A stretch of DNA of 64,000 bases from Cryptomeria japonica. Lineage: Eukaryota > Streptophyta > Pinopsida > Cupressales > Cupressaceae. The stretch lies in the NCBI RefSeq assembly GCF_030272615.1, contig NC_081413.1, forward strand, positions 561,600,445 to 561,664,444, given 5' to 3'. The position numbers were made by a program, and so were the translations under genes. This document shows, piece by piece, positions 10,466 through 23,340 of this stretch. The notes under the pieces are model-generated. The model made no database searches and had not been told where the DNA came from. It saw only the letters and a program-made list of their open reading frames with translations. The number at the start of each line of letters is the position of its first letter. Positions within the stretch are counted from its first letter, which is position 1.

Positions 10466-12213
10466 AAAGATTGTCAAATCCTTTTGAGGGCCCACACCTA
10501 GAGGATACTAAAATTTCTGAAGCACTTCTTCAAGAATTTCAAGAAAACGCTTCATTCCAAAAGATTGTAGAAAGGCTCATGGAAAATGACAAAGAAAAAT
10601 ATTTGCTCATGCTCACAAGTAAAGGAGTAAAACTCCCTGACAACCTTGATGTAGATATGTTTAGGACCCACCCTTAGCATTATGAATATCAAGAACGACA
10701 ATGAGAAAGGGATATCCAAGACCCTGAACAAAACATCCTGGATCAGAACATACCAGAACAACATACACCAATGCAAGACATCCCAGATCAAAACATACTA
10801 GAACAACATACACCAATGCAATACATTCTCGAGCAAAACATACTGTTCCAAACACCGTTTCAACCCAAGATCAACACAAGAGAAGAACTTTTCCCTCAAC
10901 AAAACAATGTACCTTTGGCTGCCCTTACTCAACAAATGCAAGACATGCAACAAGGGACAACAGTACAGTACTCTTTAAACAAAATCTGTCCTTATCCTTT
11001 TGATAGGAGATTACACATGATCCCTTTTCCTCCAAACTCAAACATGCCTAAATTTGACAAATATGATGGAAAAAGTGATCCCCGTGATCATGTCAGAGAA
11101 TTTTGTACCATGAGTCTTGAGTTATCTCATGATGACACCTATCTGATGAGGTTATTCCCAAGAAGCTTGGGAGGGGAAACAATGGAATAGTTATCCAAAA
11201 TTACACCACCTATCAGATTGTTTGATGAATTGGTTAACAAATTCATAACACAATACTCTTATAACATCCAACATGCCATAACCATGCTAGATGTCTACAA
11301 CACCAAACAAAAGAACAACAAAACATTCATGATATTCCTTCAACGCTGGCGACATATGGTATCAAGATATCCTTGAGATATTCCTGAAAAGGAGAAAATG
11401 GAAATCTTCATCAACAACTTGAATGGTGAAATGAGTTACAGGCTAAAACTCCAATGCATATTGTCTTTCGTTAAATTGATTGAAAATGGCATTCAAGTAA
11501 AGGAAGCATGTGTCAAAAAGGCAACACTCAAATTCTTCAAGGAAGGAACAAACTCATCAAACTACAATAACCAAAACAACAACAACTTGGAAAAATCTTG
11601 ATTCTAGACCTAAAACAAAAGCGAAGGCAATAATGAATCGCATGATCCCAAATCTAAGCAACTAGTGATTGCATTATCTGGAAATCCTCAAGCTATGAAA
11701 AATCCTAAAAATGCTAATCCAAATTCTAACAAATATGTACCAAACACCAATCAAGGACAACTCAACACAAACAACACCAATGATACTCAAAGAAAAAACA
11801 TGAATCCAGAACCTAACTACAATTCACGCAACAACACGAGCAATTTCCAAAAGTGTATCTTCACACCACTGGGGCAATCACTAGAATCAACATTCAGAGA
11901 ACTTTTGGCAAACAAAATTCTCTCCTTGCTTGTGATTAGCAACTATGAACCCCAAACCAAACTGCCTTGGTGGAATGATTCACACTATTGTGATTTCCAT
12001 CGTAACAAGGGTCATCGGATGAACGATTGCATGAGATTGAAAAACATTGTGCAAGACATGATTGATCAAGGTGACTTAATGGTAGATGGTCTCAAAACAA
12101 ATGATGATCACGAAGCCTTTAAAAATCCTCTTCCAAATTACAACAAAGTGGAGCTTCAACCTCGAACAATACACACAGAGCTCGTATCAACCATATCTAC
12201 AACAACACCATAA
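10466..12213 (+). pseudogene. gag: Element B gag (main segment)
   Basis: Continues the frame of 2437-2500. After an N-terminal helical part comes a Gln/His-rich stretch with repeated DQNIxEQHTPMQ units near 10740-10830. The gag capsid domain begins near 11040 (MPKFDKYDGKSDPRDH) and runs to about 11600. A zinc-knuckle-like CDFHRNKGHRMNDC motif lies at about 11989-12030, followed by the VQDMIDQGDL segment typical of Tat-lineage Gag. In-frame stops interrupt it, for example near 10675, 11188, 11373 and 11600. Just before 12213 the reading shifts to the protease frame, either by mutation or by a former programmed shift. Confidence 0.85.
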
Positions 12214-14292
12214 ATCACATATCAGCTGAAGATCATCAAGTAAATGTCATCACCATCCGAGATCAATGTGATCATGAATCTGTTAATGTGACAACCCAAA
12301 CTCAAAAATATGTCTTAAAAGGACATACTACACCTACAACTCCTACACCAAAGATCCAATATGACTTGGTTAGCCAACTATGCAAAACTCCAGCTCATAT
12401 ATCTATACTAGAATTGCTGAAACTATCACCGAAACACAAAGACATATTGGAACAAGCGCTATTGGAAACCAATGTACCTCAAAATTTGGATACGGACAGA
12501 TTTCAAGCCATGGTCACCCATATGATAGGACCTCATAACCTCACCTTCTCAAAGCATGAAAATGCTTCCTTAAGTCATCTGCATAACACTCCTCTCCATA
12601 TCGAAGTCATCATTTGCAAACACCAAGTAAAAAGAGTCTTAATAGATGGAGGAGCTAGACTTAATTTATGTACTTTAAAGCTTATCCGTGCATTAGGCTT
12701 CTTAGAGGAGTCTATTGATCCCCATAAGAAGATTACCATAAAGGCATATGATGATGAGGAAAGGTCCTCTAAAGGAACCGTGATGTTACCTATTCAAGTG
12801 GGACCAATGCAAAAGGATACTATGTGTCAGGTCTTAGACATAGATCTCACCTACAATATTTTGTTAGGGCGACCCTGGATACATGAAATGCAAGCAGTGC
12901 CTTCTACGTATCACTAGTGTGTCAAATTTCTTTATGACAGACAAGAAATATCCATATCTGCTAGTCACAATCCATTTCAGCATTGCAATGCAATGGGGGT
13001 AGCCAAAGATAGTTTGGTTCCTCATAATAGAGAAAAATAGCGATCTTCAACATCAGATCTACAAACAGCAAAGCCCAACTCATTATCTAGAGATTTCAAG
13101 TGGCAAATGCAAATCAAAGACCAAGGTATGGGAGAGTACTCTTTGGAGCCCCTATGTTTGGCCAAATTACCGACATCACCCAGATCTCATGGATTGCCTA
13201 CTACATCAAAGCATCTGGTAACTCAGCCCATCACCAAATTTGATGGTACCTTCATCCAATTGGGAACTCTAGTGCATGAATCAGAAGACAAGGATATTCT
13301 TAGCTGGTTATACAAATATGAGGAAGAAGATAATAGAGTAGCTGCACTGGACATTGTTCTACCTACACACTTATGTGGAAAAGGATATTTAATCATGCAA
13401 CAAATGGGATATGATGGTAAAGGACCTATTGGGAAATGCAAAGAAGGAGTCACTGAACCCATAGATCTTCCTTCACAGCCCAGTAGAGACAAAATAGGAT
13501 TGGGTTGTAAGCTCATTTTCCTATTAAGAAAGCCACCACGCATAACTGTGAAGCCTCAATGGAAAGTAAAGAGGAAGTACAAAGAAGAATCCTGGCAGGA
13601 AGCACTCTTTGAGTCTGTAGAAACAATCCGCAAGGCACGGGAACATCAAGAACAAAAGTTACATCAGGAAAAGCTTCAAAGTGACAAAAGGGCCATATCT
13701 GTGATAGTAGCTCATATTCAAGATCCACTATTTCAAGAACAAATAAAATCATCTCAGGATACCATTATTTCTCTCCAAGAAGGCACAGTCTATGAACAAA
13801 TACAAAAAGTAGAAGCAAGATCTGATACTGAATCAACAAAAACTATCAAAATGGTATCCATTATCAAAGATTTGTTTTCACCATACAACCTATCAGTTTA
13901 CAACACTGATAGAATCTGGGATGATGCCTCAGAGACTGATTCCAATGAATATGAATGGGGTACCTACTCAAATGCTACTACAGATATCCCTAATAACACT
14001 AACAACATGCCCCTTTCTCAGGAAGAGCATAATGCAAAAGATAGACCTCTTGAATTTGGACCACAAAACATCAATGAAGCCAAGGAAAGCAAATAGAAAC
14101 ATTATGAACAAGTCTATATGGAAGATAATACCATCAAAGACCTCAACGAAATCCTGGACTTCTTTAAAACCAAGAATAATCACAATGAAACCTCTATCTT
14201 GACACTTACAGTAGCAGAACTTAATCCACCAAACAATTACTTAGCACTTGTCTTTCGTGACCTCATAGACTGGGATGAACTTGAAATCCATC
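12213..14292 (+). pseudogene. pro: Element B aspartic protease and G-patch region
   Basis: A frame from about 12213 to 14290 with three stops (12915, 13037, 14094). The retropepsin-like domain spans about 12590-12930: VLIDGGARLNLC contains the catalytic Asp in a D-G-G variant, and NILLGRPWIHEM matches the second conserved retropepsin segment. Further on, a G-patch lies at about 13377-13505: GYLIMQQMGYDGKGPIGK, then PI and IGLG with the expected glycines. G-patches bind nucleic acid and occur beside the protease in betaretroviruses and in some plant Ty3/gypsy polyproteins. The tail is Gln/Lys-rich and acidic. The frame stops at the A2 insertion (14293) and resumes at 22043. Confidence 0.8.
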
Positions 14293-15530
14293 TGTAGCAT
14301 CCTAAAATTGTGACACTTGCAATTTCAACTACATTTGGGTCTTCATGATGGCGACGCAACACTGAACCTGAATGGAGACCTCGAAACCTATTTGCGACAT
14401 CAAAAACTGCATCTTTTCTACACCTTGGCCTAATCCTCCTTGCACCCTTCTATCCCAGGAGGTGGGACCATGGCGCCCAGTGCCCAGGTCCCTCAGGACC
14501 ATGGTGCCTAGTGCCCTAGTCCCTAGCCCTATTTTGGGCCCGATCTCTTGTTGGGCATCGGGTCTTCAAGTTTGCAATTTGATAAATAATGTTCCTAGGT
14601 TAGCCTAAGGTCAGAAAAATCAGTCTTCTAACCCTAATTGACAAGTATATAAACTACATTTCCCCTCCCAGAAAAGGGTGGATGGAAAAGAGGAAAAACA
14701 TATGTGTGCAAAAGGCGGAAGCGCTAGACAAACATTTAAACATTCAAGCATTCAAGCATTCCTTCAAGCAATTGAGCATTCTAAGTCTCCATTCAAGGCT
14801 AAGTGTTGCATTCAAGACAAGGATTCAACCATTGAAGAGGAGATCACTTACAACTTACAACATACAACATACAACATCATTACACCTTTGCATGTAAGAA
14901 TACAAACATTCTTACAACAAGGTATCAATACTTGATTTCATTACAAACATTTACATTTACAGCATTCTCATTTCTTGGTTAATTCCAAAACCAGGGTTTG
15001 ACCTGAAGGCAAACCCCTAATCCCTAACCCCCCAATCGTCCTCTCTTTTCTGTGTGTAGGTTATAGGTACATGGCTATAATTGAAGATCTAGAATCCTTG
15101 TGCAGAGACGAACAGATCCCCCTTCATTTCGCAAATTTTTCGAAGGACCGTGTGCACTCCGGGTGTCATCATCTTGTCAACTTTTGCTCAAACTTGTAGG
15201 ACAGCACCATCTCGATATTTTACTACTAATTCCAGGTCCATAGCTTCATCCCATGTCTCTATCTCTGTCTACAAGCGAATCTTTCTTACTTTCACATACA
15301 CTCCTAGTTCAATCCTTCTATCTACATTCTTTACAAAAGAGGGTAGCCTTGCTGTCTCAACCCTTGAAACTCATTTAGAATTCAATCTTACATTGTGTGG
15401 GATTGGATCTTGTGATTTTCAACCCCTCTTTTGAATGTAAAGTCTCTCCTAAGTGAAAATCGTCAATCCTAGTGACCTCCTTTCTCCTTGGAGTGGGGGG
15501 GACACCTAGGGTTCGATTTTCTACTTTGCA
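14293..15530 (+). repeat. A2 5' LTR
   Basis: 1,238 bp, TGTAGCATCC to CTTTGCA. It has a TATA box at 14646-14653, two palindromic 31-base units around 14466-14527 and a GTGCAC motif at 15152-15157. Confidence 0.9.
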
Positions 15531-15533
15531 TTT

Positions 15534-15551
15534 TGGTGAACCCGATGTGAA
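15534..15551 (+). other. A2 primer-binding site (tRNA-Trp type)
   Basis: TGGTGAACCCGATGTGAA three bases after the LTR. It differs at one position from the expected complement of plant tRNA-Trp, and is the better preserved of the two copies. Confidence 0.7.
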
Positions 15552-16641
15552 CATCCTAATTCTTATTATTCATTGTTAGATCTGAAAATTTTTGCTTCCT
15601 TAATTACATTTCCATGTTTGATCTTTTGCAAATTTTAGAGGTTAATTGCATAAAAACCCTAAATTTTCTTTTTAGTAATTGAGCTTGTGAAATGTTTAAT
15701 TGTTAATGCTTGTTTCAGATCTACCCTTCTATTGCAAATTGTCAATTCATATTTGTGCTTTAATTCTAAAAATTAAGTGGTTAAGTGTCAAAACCCTAAT
15801 TTTTAAAACCCTCTTGATTCAACCTTTGACCGATGATTTCACTGATCAAAACACCTCCAAATCGGCTGTAACTTTGGATTCCACAACAAAATCATAATAT
15901 CTTTCATCCCCGAAAATTTTGAAAAAAGTTGCAAGGACCGTGTGCACCCTGAGCGCCATTGTCCCCGACATTTTTTCTGAAATTTCAGGAGCTAGATCTT
16001 ACTGTATTTTTCTGCTAAAATCCAGAATCTTGGCTGATTTCATCAATTCTAACACCTTCAAAATTAAAGTCAAAGTTGGTCTAGTGATTGCTTGGATTAA
16101 GGCTTCTAATCATTCAAAAATTGTTGAAATTGAAATTTTGTGTCAAAATTGTGTTCTTACTGTCCTAAATCTGAAAAGTGTGTTGGCATTCATTCAAAGC
16201 TTCAGTGCTTTATTCAAATTTTTACATTTTGTGACTTTTGGAATTAAGTGTTTGATTGCAACAACTTTGATTTCCTCTTTCAAAATTGAATTTTGCATGA
16301 AATTGAGTCAACTTTTAAATTTCAAAGCTTGCATTGCTTTCAGTATTCCCTCTAAAATCATAAAATTCAAAATTTTAATTTCCCTCTCTTTTTCAAAATT
16401 CAAATTTTGCATTTTTCAACAATCTTGGTAGGATTCAATGTTGAGATTGCAACTTTAATTTGGCCTATCTATAGATCGTAAAATCACTCAATTTTTTTAG
16501 ATTAGCTTTAAAATCATCATAACTTTCATCCCTGAAAATTTTGAAAAAAGTTGCGAGGACTATGTGCACTCCGTTCGCCACGGTCCTTGACATTTTTTCC
16601 AAAATTTCGAAAATAAATTCAAAATTCTCTCTCTTTAGTGC
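15552..16641 (+). other. A2 leader with two GTGCAC stem-loop motifs
   Basis: AT-rich leader collinear with that of A1. Motif copies centre on GTGCAC at 15942-15947 and 16564-16569. In the second, the left stem arm reads GGACTATG opposite CACGGTCC, so pairing is weakened, but the palindrome is kept. The short Phe/Lys-rich ORF at 15919-16431 is shared leader sequence without a recognisable domain. Confidence 0.65.
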
Positions 16642-19600
16642 ATGAGTTTTACAACAATAAGCCCTACTTACACTATTCCCATTAGATGAAGCCTTAGAAT
16701 TAGGTCTTTCCAAGGTTTAATTACCGAGGAGATGGAACTTAATTTAAATGGCCTTTTTAACGAGGACACAGGTAATTCCTCTAATCCTCTTAATGATGAA
16801 GAAGCTCTCCATGAGGTTTCTGTAGAACAACTTTCAAAATTGGATAACCAATTTGATGATTTTCAGCAATGGATGTCTCGAGAATACCCCAATAGTCAAG
16901 CTCTTTCATTAATTAAGGGTCTAAAACGTATGGTTCAAAGTGATAAGAATGGAATTGATATTTTGCATAGTATTGTACACATCGTGGATTCGAATGTGAT
17001 GCCTATGAAGAGTTGTGCCGAAACTTTAGGTTATACACAACCTCCTACTCAAGTCAATCATTCTATCCCTTTGACAACTTCTATTGCTAGTATACCCACT
17101 TTTACATCAAACATAATGACTACGTCAATACAAAACATTCCACCTATGATCACCAGTCATGGGGGCAATCCTTCTTCTTCAATCAACCCTCTTCCTTCAT
17201 TCAATCTGACTTCTTCATTAATTCCTTCAATGAGTGTCCCTATTACATCTCCACAAATGAATATGAAGCAAGGGGGCAATTCATTCAACCATTCCATTCC
17301 TCCTTGTAGTGTTCCTTCTTCCCAATCATCTCCTATGACTAACTATCATAGTGTCCCACCACCTTACTCTCAATCAATACCTTCTTTCAATAACATAATA
17401 CCTCCATTACAATCTAACATGTCTAATATGAACTCTTCGACTGAAGCGACCATTAACAATCTTGCACAAACTGTCTCTTCTTTACAGCTACAAATTGCCT
17501 CTATGAATCAATCTAAGTTTAGTGTGCCCACATTTGATGTTGTGAGCCCACTTTCTCTTGACATTGTTCGAGCTATCCCTCCTAAGCATGTTGAAATCCC
17601 GCAGTTGGAGCTTTATAATGGTAAAGGTGATCCTCTAGCACATGTTAAGACCTTTCAAACAATATGTACTGATTTTGCTTATGACCAAAGGTTGATTGCA
17701 AAACTGTTTACTAGAACATTAAGAGATAAGGCTCTACAATGGTATTGCTCATTGCCTTCCTATTCTATTACTTCTTTCCAACAACTTGCAAATGCTTTTA
17801 TTCAACAATTTCAAAAAAATATAAGTCCTAAAGTTACTTTTATTGATTTAATGCATTGTAGACAAGGTGTTAAAGAAAAAGTGACTGATTTCATTGGTAG
17901 ATATAAGCATTTGTGTGCTCAAATTTCTTTACTAGTACCTGACAATGATATTCAAAGAATCTTTATTTCTAATTTACAAAAAGATATTAGAGAAAAACTT
18001 TTGTTTTCTGAGTTTACTTCTTTCCAATAGTTGTGTGCAACTCTTCACAATTATCAATCGACTGTGAGTCAAATAGAACAAGCAAATCCTATGGCTCCGA
18101 GTGATAAGGGTGATAGTAGTCAACAACCATTTGGGAAGTTTAAACCGAATAGAGGGTTTGTTAATGAAAACATCATCAACAACAATGTGAATGCAGCATC
18201 AAGTGTGCCTCCTATTTCTAAGTTTTTCAAGAAAGAAAGAAAGTTTACTCCTTTGAATGAATCATTGCATAGTATTATGAATAAGTTATTGGAACAAAAT
18301 GTGCTTACTCTCCCTCCTATAAAGTAAATAGATCCTACAAAGATTAATTCACCCTATTTTGATAACAAATCTTTTTGTCAATTTCACATCAACCTGTGCA
18401 TGATACTAAAAAATGGTTTGCTTTAAAGGGTAAAATTCAAGATTTGATTGAAAATAATACTATCTCTGTTTCAATTGTGAATGATAAAGGCAACACATCT
18501 GTAGCTCTTCCTAACCAAAATCTTAAGATTTTTACTGATCCATTACCTTCTCATACCTCTAATGTGATTGAGACTAATGATTCCTCTTTCTCACCTGATG
18601 GTCTTGTGTCTATGACTCCTAACATGATTAACTTTGTAGAGCAGCAGAAAATCCCTAAAGAACCTTCCATCACATTTGATTCCAGTGAAACTATCAGAGC
18701 ACCTGATGGTCCTTTATACATAGTTGCAAAAGACAAGAATACACCTTGCCATGGAGTGCATATTGATCCTTCTTGCTTGGTTAATGTTATTACTGAAGAA
18801 TTTCTTTTTACTTTGCAATTGAATGAAGTGATCTATGACAAAACAAATGTGGTTGTGAAATTATTTGATGCATTTTCTTCTCCTGCAATTGGTTCTATTA
18901 CATTACCTATTGAGGTCCATAACAAATCTCTTGATGTGAGCTTTGCTATTATTCCATCATCCAAACAATTTCGTGTGAAGCTAGGCTATCCTTGGCTATC
19001 TTCCATGAAAGCTATTGCTTCTCCTATTCACAAGTGTTTGAAATTTCCCCATAATGGTGAAGTTGTTACTGTCAATCATAGTCTCTTTAAACCAGCTGAA
19101 AGAACTTCTAACATTCCTATTGATTATTTTTGGCCTAAACAATTCCAATCTCTTCCACCGCGAAGTGATCATCTTTTCAAATCCTATCAAAAGTAGAAAA
19201 AAGATATGATCCTATCTCTAAGTGAACCTCGAACACCCAAACTTGATATTCCTATCCTTCTTGAGAAGGAAGTTCTTCCTTTGAAAGATAAAACTAATGT
19301 CTTTCCTCAAGAAGATTCCCAACCCATTCCTATGGATGTGACTATGTCTATGTCTAATAAACTTTCTAAAAGTAGACCTATACCTCCTCGTCATGATGGA
19401 CTTGGTTTCCTTCCTAAACCAAATATTCCTCCTTTATATGGAGCAGTTCCTCCTCCTTCCTCTTATAAAGAGAAGAGACCTTCCTCTTCTCCTATTGTCC
19501 AACCTAAGAAACCACAACCTAAACACCCAAGTGATAAGGATGAGAACATTCCTCCTCCTCAATCTTCTCAACTTCCTACTAAGACTAGACAAAATTGTTC

Positions 19601-20084
19601 TGCGCGTGAACGCCAACGAAAGCATCATCTTAGAGCTCGTGCAGCTGCTTCTCAAACTTTGCAATCCCCAAAAACATCTTCAGCTAGTATTACTCCATTT
19701 TCTCCTCAGCCAAAAATTGAGCCAAAATCTCCTAAGCATAAAGTGCATGATGGTTTTGATCCTGTGCGAGTTAAAGATCCTATTTTTATAAATCTTGATG
19801 ATGATATAGATGAAAATGTTATTCATGATGAAAATGTTACTTCTCTTGTTTCTGATAGTGAATATGAATATGTTGATGTTGATAACCATTTATCTAACGA
19901 ATTTTCTAAAGCACTTATCCTAACTCCTAGACAAAAACAACGTGGCCTGGAACATGAACATAGCCCTTGTTTGGATCTTGTGATAGCTCCATCTACTCTA
20001 TTGGATGTTCCTCCTCTAGTGTGTTTCTTGCCTTCTCAAAATATTGATCAACAAGATCGGGGGGTGGATGACGTGCTAGACTAG
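16642..20084 (+). pseudogene. gag-pro: A2 Gag plus protease-like polyprotein, decayed
   Basis: Collinear with the A1 product. Stops lie at about 16687, 18028, 18325 and 19194. A one-base deletion near 18385 shifts the frame inside the knuckle, so the CX2H motif of A1 is lost here. The capsid domain (LELYNGKGDP) begins near 17607. The protease-like site reads HIDPSC near 18764, keeping the D-P-S change seen in A1. The last 290 codons (19206-20084) are open and contain the Pro-rich tract and the Asp-rich tail ending VDDVLD. Comparison with A1 shows that stops in one copy correspond to Gln, Arg or Trp codons in the other. Confidence 0.87.
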
Positions 20085-20821
20085 TTTCATTAGCATAGTA
20101 GACTCTCTCCTCCTCTCTTGATATCTTTTGTTACTTCTTCTATGTGTTATTCTCATTCTTCTATTTGTTGTCCTTAGTGTTGTCTACTTGAGGATGATGC
20201 AAAGCAGTGAGATCTCTATTCCTCTCTCATGTTGACTCAAAAGACACATGTGTTCCCTTCTTCTAGGTGACTTTCCTTGATTGGGGAATGAAGAACAATT
20301 ATACATACATACATATGATATACATGAATTATCATACAACATACTGACCCCAAGGAAAGTGAAGTCACCTCATGCTTTGTGTTTTGTGTCTATTATCCTT
20401 GGGTTTATCTCACACTTGGGGGCTAAATCTTTGTGATAACGTGCTCCTTTCCCTTCTCATTTCTTATGTGTATCACTACCTTAAAACAATCACCCCCGTT
20501 GAGGCGTGTGTGATCACTTTAACATAGGGGGGCATACACCCCATTCATATCTCTTCAAGATACTTGAAAATTTCTTGGAAAACTTAGCTTTGCCTTGAAA
20601 ATTTTTGGTATTTTTCTTGCATGACTCATAATGAGGGAACCTTACTACTGATAGTCATGGTTCTCCCTCATGATCCTCCCTTTTACTTTGTCAATCAAAG
20701 TCATAAGATCCTTAGTCCACTGGGGGCTTGGTGTATCTTTCCTCCTTGATGTGGTGAAAGTCTTTCTATGTTGTTTCCTTGTACTTTATCGGAAGTATGG
20801 GCGTACGCTTATACTCCCGCT
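20085..20821 (+). other. A2 3' untranslated region
   Basis: Collinear with A1 8483-9219. No coding signal is seen. Confidence 0.65.
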
Positions 20822-20836
20822 AAAGTGGGGGCTAAA
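20822..20836 (+). other. A2 polypurine tract
   Basis: AAAGTGGGGGCTAAA immediately before the 3' LTR, identical to A1. Confidence 0.75.
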
Positions 20837-22042
20837 TTTAGCATCCTAAAATTGTGACACTTGCAATTTCGACTGCATTTGGGTCTTCATGATGGCGACG
20901 CAACACTGAACCTAAATGGAGACCCCGAAACCTGTTTGCGACATCAAAAACTGCATCTTTTCTGCACCTTGGCCTAATCCTCCTTGCACCCTGCTATCTC
21001 GGGAGGTGGGACCATGGCGCCCAGCGCCCTGGTCCCTGGCCCTATTTTGGGCCCGGTCTCTTGTTGGGCATCGGGTCTTCAAGTTTTCAATTTGATAAAT
21101 AATGTTCCTAGGTCAACCTAAGGTCGGAAAAATCAGTCTTCTAACCCTAATTGACAAGTATATAAACTACATTTCCCCTCCCAGAAAAGGGTGGATGGAA
21201 AAAAGGAAAAACATATGTGTGCAAAAGGCGGAAGCACTAGACAAACATTCAAACATTCAAGCATTCAAGCATTCCTTCAAGCAATTGAGCATTCTAAGTC
21301 TCCATTCAAGGCTAAGTGTTGCATTCAAGACAAGGATTCAACCATTGAAGAGGAGATCACTTACAACTTACAACATACAACATACAACATCATTACACCT
21401 TCGCATGTAAGAATACAAACATTCTTACAACAAGGTATCAGTACTTGATTTCATTACAAACATTTACATTTACAACATTCTCATTTCTTGGTTAATTCCA
21501 AAACCAGGGTTTGACCTGAAGGCAAACCCCTAATCCCTAACCCCCCAATCATCCTCTCTTTTTTATGTGTAGGTTACAGTACGCAGCTGTAATTGAAGAT
21601 CTAGAATCCTTGTGCAGAGACGAACAGATCCCCCTTCGTTTCGCAGATTTTTCGGAGGACCATGTGCACTCTGGGCACCATCATCCTATCAACTTTCGCT
21701 CAAACTTGTAGGATAGCATCATCTCGACATTTTACTGCTAATTCCAGGTCTGTAGCTTCATCCCGCATCTCTATCTTTGTCTACAAGCGAATCTTTCTTA
21801 CTTTCACATACACTCCTAGTTCAATCCTTCTATCTACATTCTTTACAAAAGATGGTAGCCTTGTTGTCTCAACCCTTGAAACTCATTTAGAATTCAATCT
21901 TACATTGTGTGGGATTGGATCTTGTGAGTTTCAACCCCTCTTTTGAATGTGAAGTCTCTCCTAAGTGAAAACCGTCAATCCTAGTGACCTCCTTTCTCCT
22001 TGGAGTGGGGGGGACGCCTAGGGTTCGATTTTCTACTTTACA
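20837..22042 (+). repeat. A2 3' LTR
   Basis: 1,206 bp, beginning TTTAGCATCC and ending CTTTACA. It has a TATA box at 21159-21166, a single palindromic unit near 21008-21040 and GTGCAC at 21664-21669. Confidence 0.9.
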
Positions 22043-23340
22043 CCATGATATACCAATTTTTCCAGATGATGAATCTAATATCCACTATCTATGTACTGTT
22101 AACCCAGAAACAGGCTCTACCAGTGAACAAGGTAACGATGTCTGCCAATCAGGGAGTGCCAAGTCTCTCAGTTGCAAAAATGAACCAAATAAAAGATCTG
22201 ATGCTGAAAACTAGTCAATGGCAGTACTAGATCACAGAAAAGTAAAAATAAAGGATGCATCTGAGGGTGAAAAACATTTTAAGGCACCTAACCATGGGAG
22301 ACTTGACACTCTTCCTAAGCACTTTCATGAGCAATCACCCATATTGATTGAGCCCACTCAATCAATCAACATTAGTACCATAGAAGTAGTAAAAAACATA
22401 CAGCTTGTAGAATCTCTGATAGAGGAGGAAAGATCAGCATTCATCATTTTCTTTAAAGAACAACAAATTAACTTTTCTTGGTCATATGTCGATATGCCCG
22501 GAGTGGATCCACACTTAATCATGCATCACTTGTCCATCTCTCCAGGAGTTAAACCAATCAAACAAAAGCTACGAAAGATGAATCCGCAGGTGGCACTCAT
22601 GGTCAAAGATGAACTGAAGAAACTAATAGATGTTGGATTCATCTGACCCATTGACTATGTAGAATGGATTTCCAATATAGTACCAGTATCAAAACCAGAT
22701 GGCAGTATCAGAATCTACACTGATTTTTGAGATGTCAACAAAGCTTGTCCAAAAGATGACTTTCCTCTACCCAGTATCGACATAATTGTAGACCTCATAG
22801 TAGGACATGCAATGCTTTCACTAATGGATGGTTTCTCAGGCTATAATCAAATCAAAATAGCCCTGAAAGATCAAGATAAAACTGTGTTCACCTATCCTTG
22901 GGGAATGTACTATTGGAATGTTATGCCTTTTGGCTTAAAGAATGCAGGGGCCACTTATCAAAGAGCAATGACAACAATCTTTCATGACATGATGCACACA
23001 TTTATGGAAGATTACGTGGATGATTTACTAGCTAAATCCTTCACTAGAGAAGAACATCTAAGCATCCTCACAAAGATCTTTGATCAATTAGAGAAATTCC
23101 AAGTCAGGCTCAACCCTAAGAAGTGTGTCTTCGGGGTTACATCAGGCAAATTACTAGGCTACATAGTCTCAGCTAAAGGTATTGAAGTAGATCTAGCAAA
23201 GGTACGAGCCATTATAGAAATGCCACCACCAAAGAATATCAGTCAACTCAGATCTCTACAAGGATGACTTCAATCAATCAGGTGATTCATCACTCAATTA
23301 GCTGATAAAAGTCTACCATTTAACCATTTACTACACAAAA
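22043..23340 (+). pseudogene. pol (RT): Element B reverse transcriptase
   Basis: Continues the frame interrupted at 14292. After a linker (22043-22500), RT motifs follow in order: DELKKLIDVGFI (22606-22643), then VSKPDGSIRI, then DVNKACPKDDFPLP preceded by a TGA. The first catalytic Asp is in LMDGFSGYNQIKI near 22824, followed by MPFGLKNAGATYQR, and YVDDLLAKS near 23016 supplies the catalytic Asp pair. Stops lie near 22212, 22645, 22727 and 23265. The enzyme would copy element RNA into cDNA inside the Gag particle. It is closest in wording to Tat-lineage RTs, and is clearly inactive as it stands. Confidence 0.9.

Larger units (their letters stand above)
14293..22042 (+). mobile_element. Element A2: second copy of the non-autonomous A family
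   Basis: 7,750 bp with 5' LTR 14293-15530, PBS, leader, gag-pro frame, PPT and 3' LTR 20837-22042. Flanks read CCATC (14288-14292) and CCATG (22043-22047), a five-base TSD with one mismatch. The 3' LTR starts TT instead of TG by one change. It is collinear with A1 throughout but has two leader deletions, one frameshift and a different set of stops. It has no RT or integrase. Removing A2 rejoins the host B frame after DELEIH. Two copies of one family in the same host element suggest either insertion preference or simple abundance. Confidence 0.93.

Noticed and set aside
13223-13752. Minus-strand frames of 79-106 codons opposite the G-patch region
   Set aside because: Antisense shadows of a well-supported plus-strand domain.
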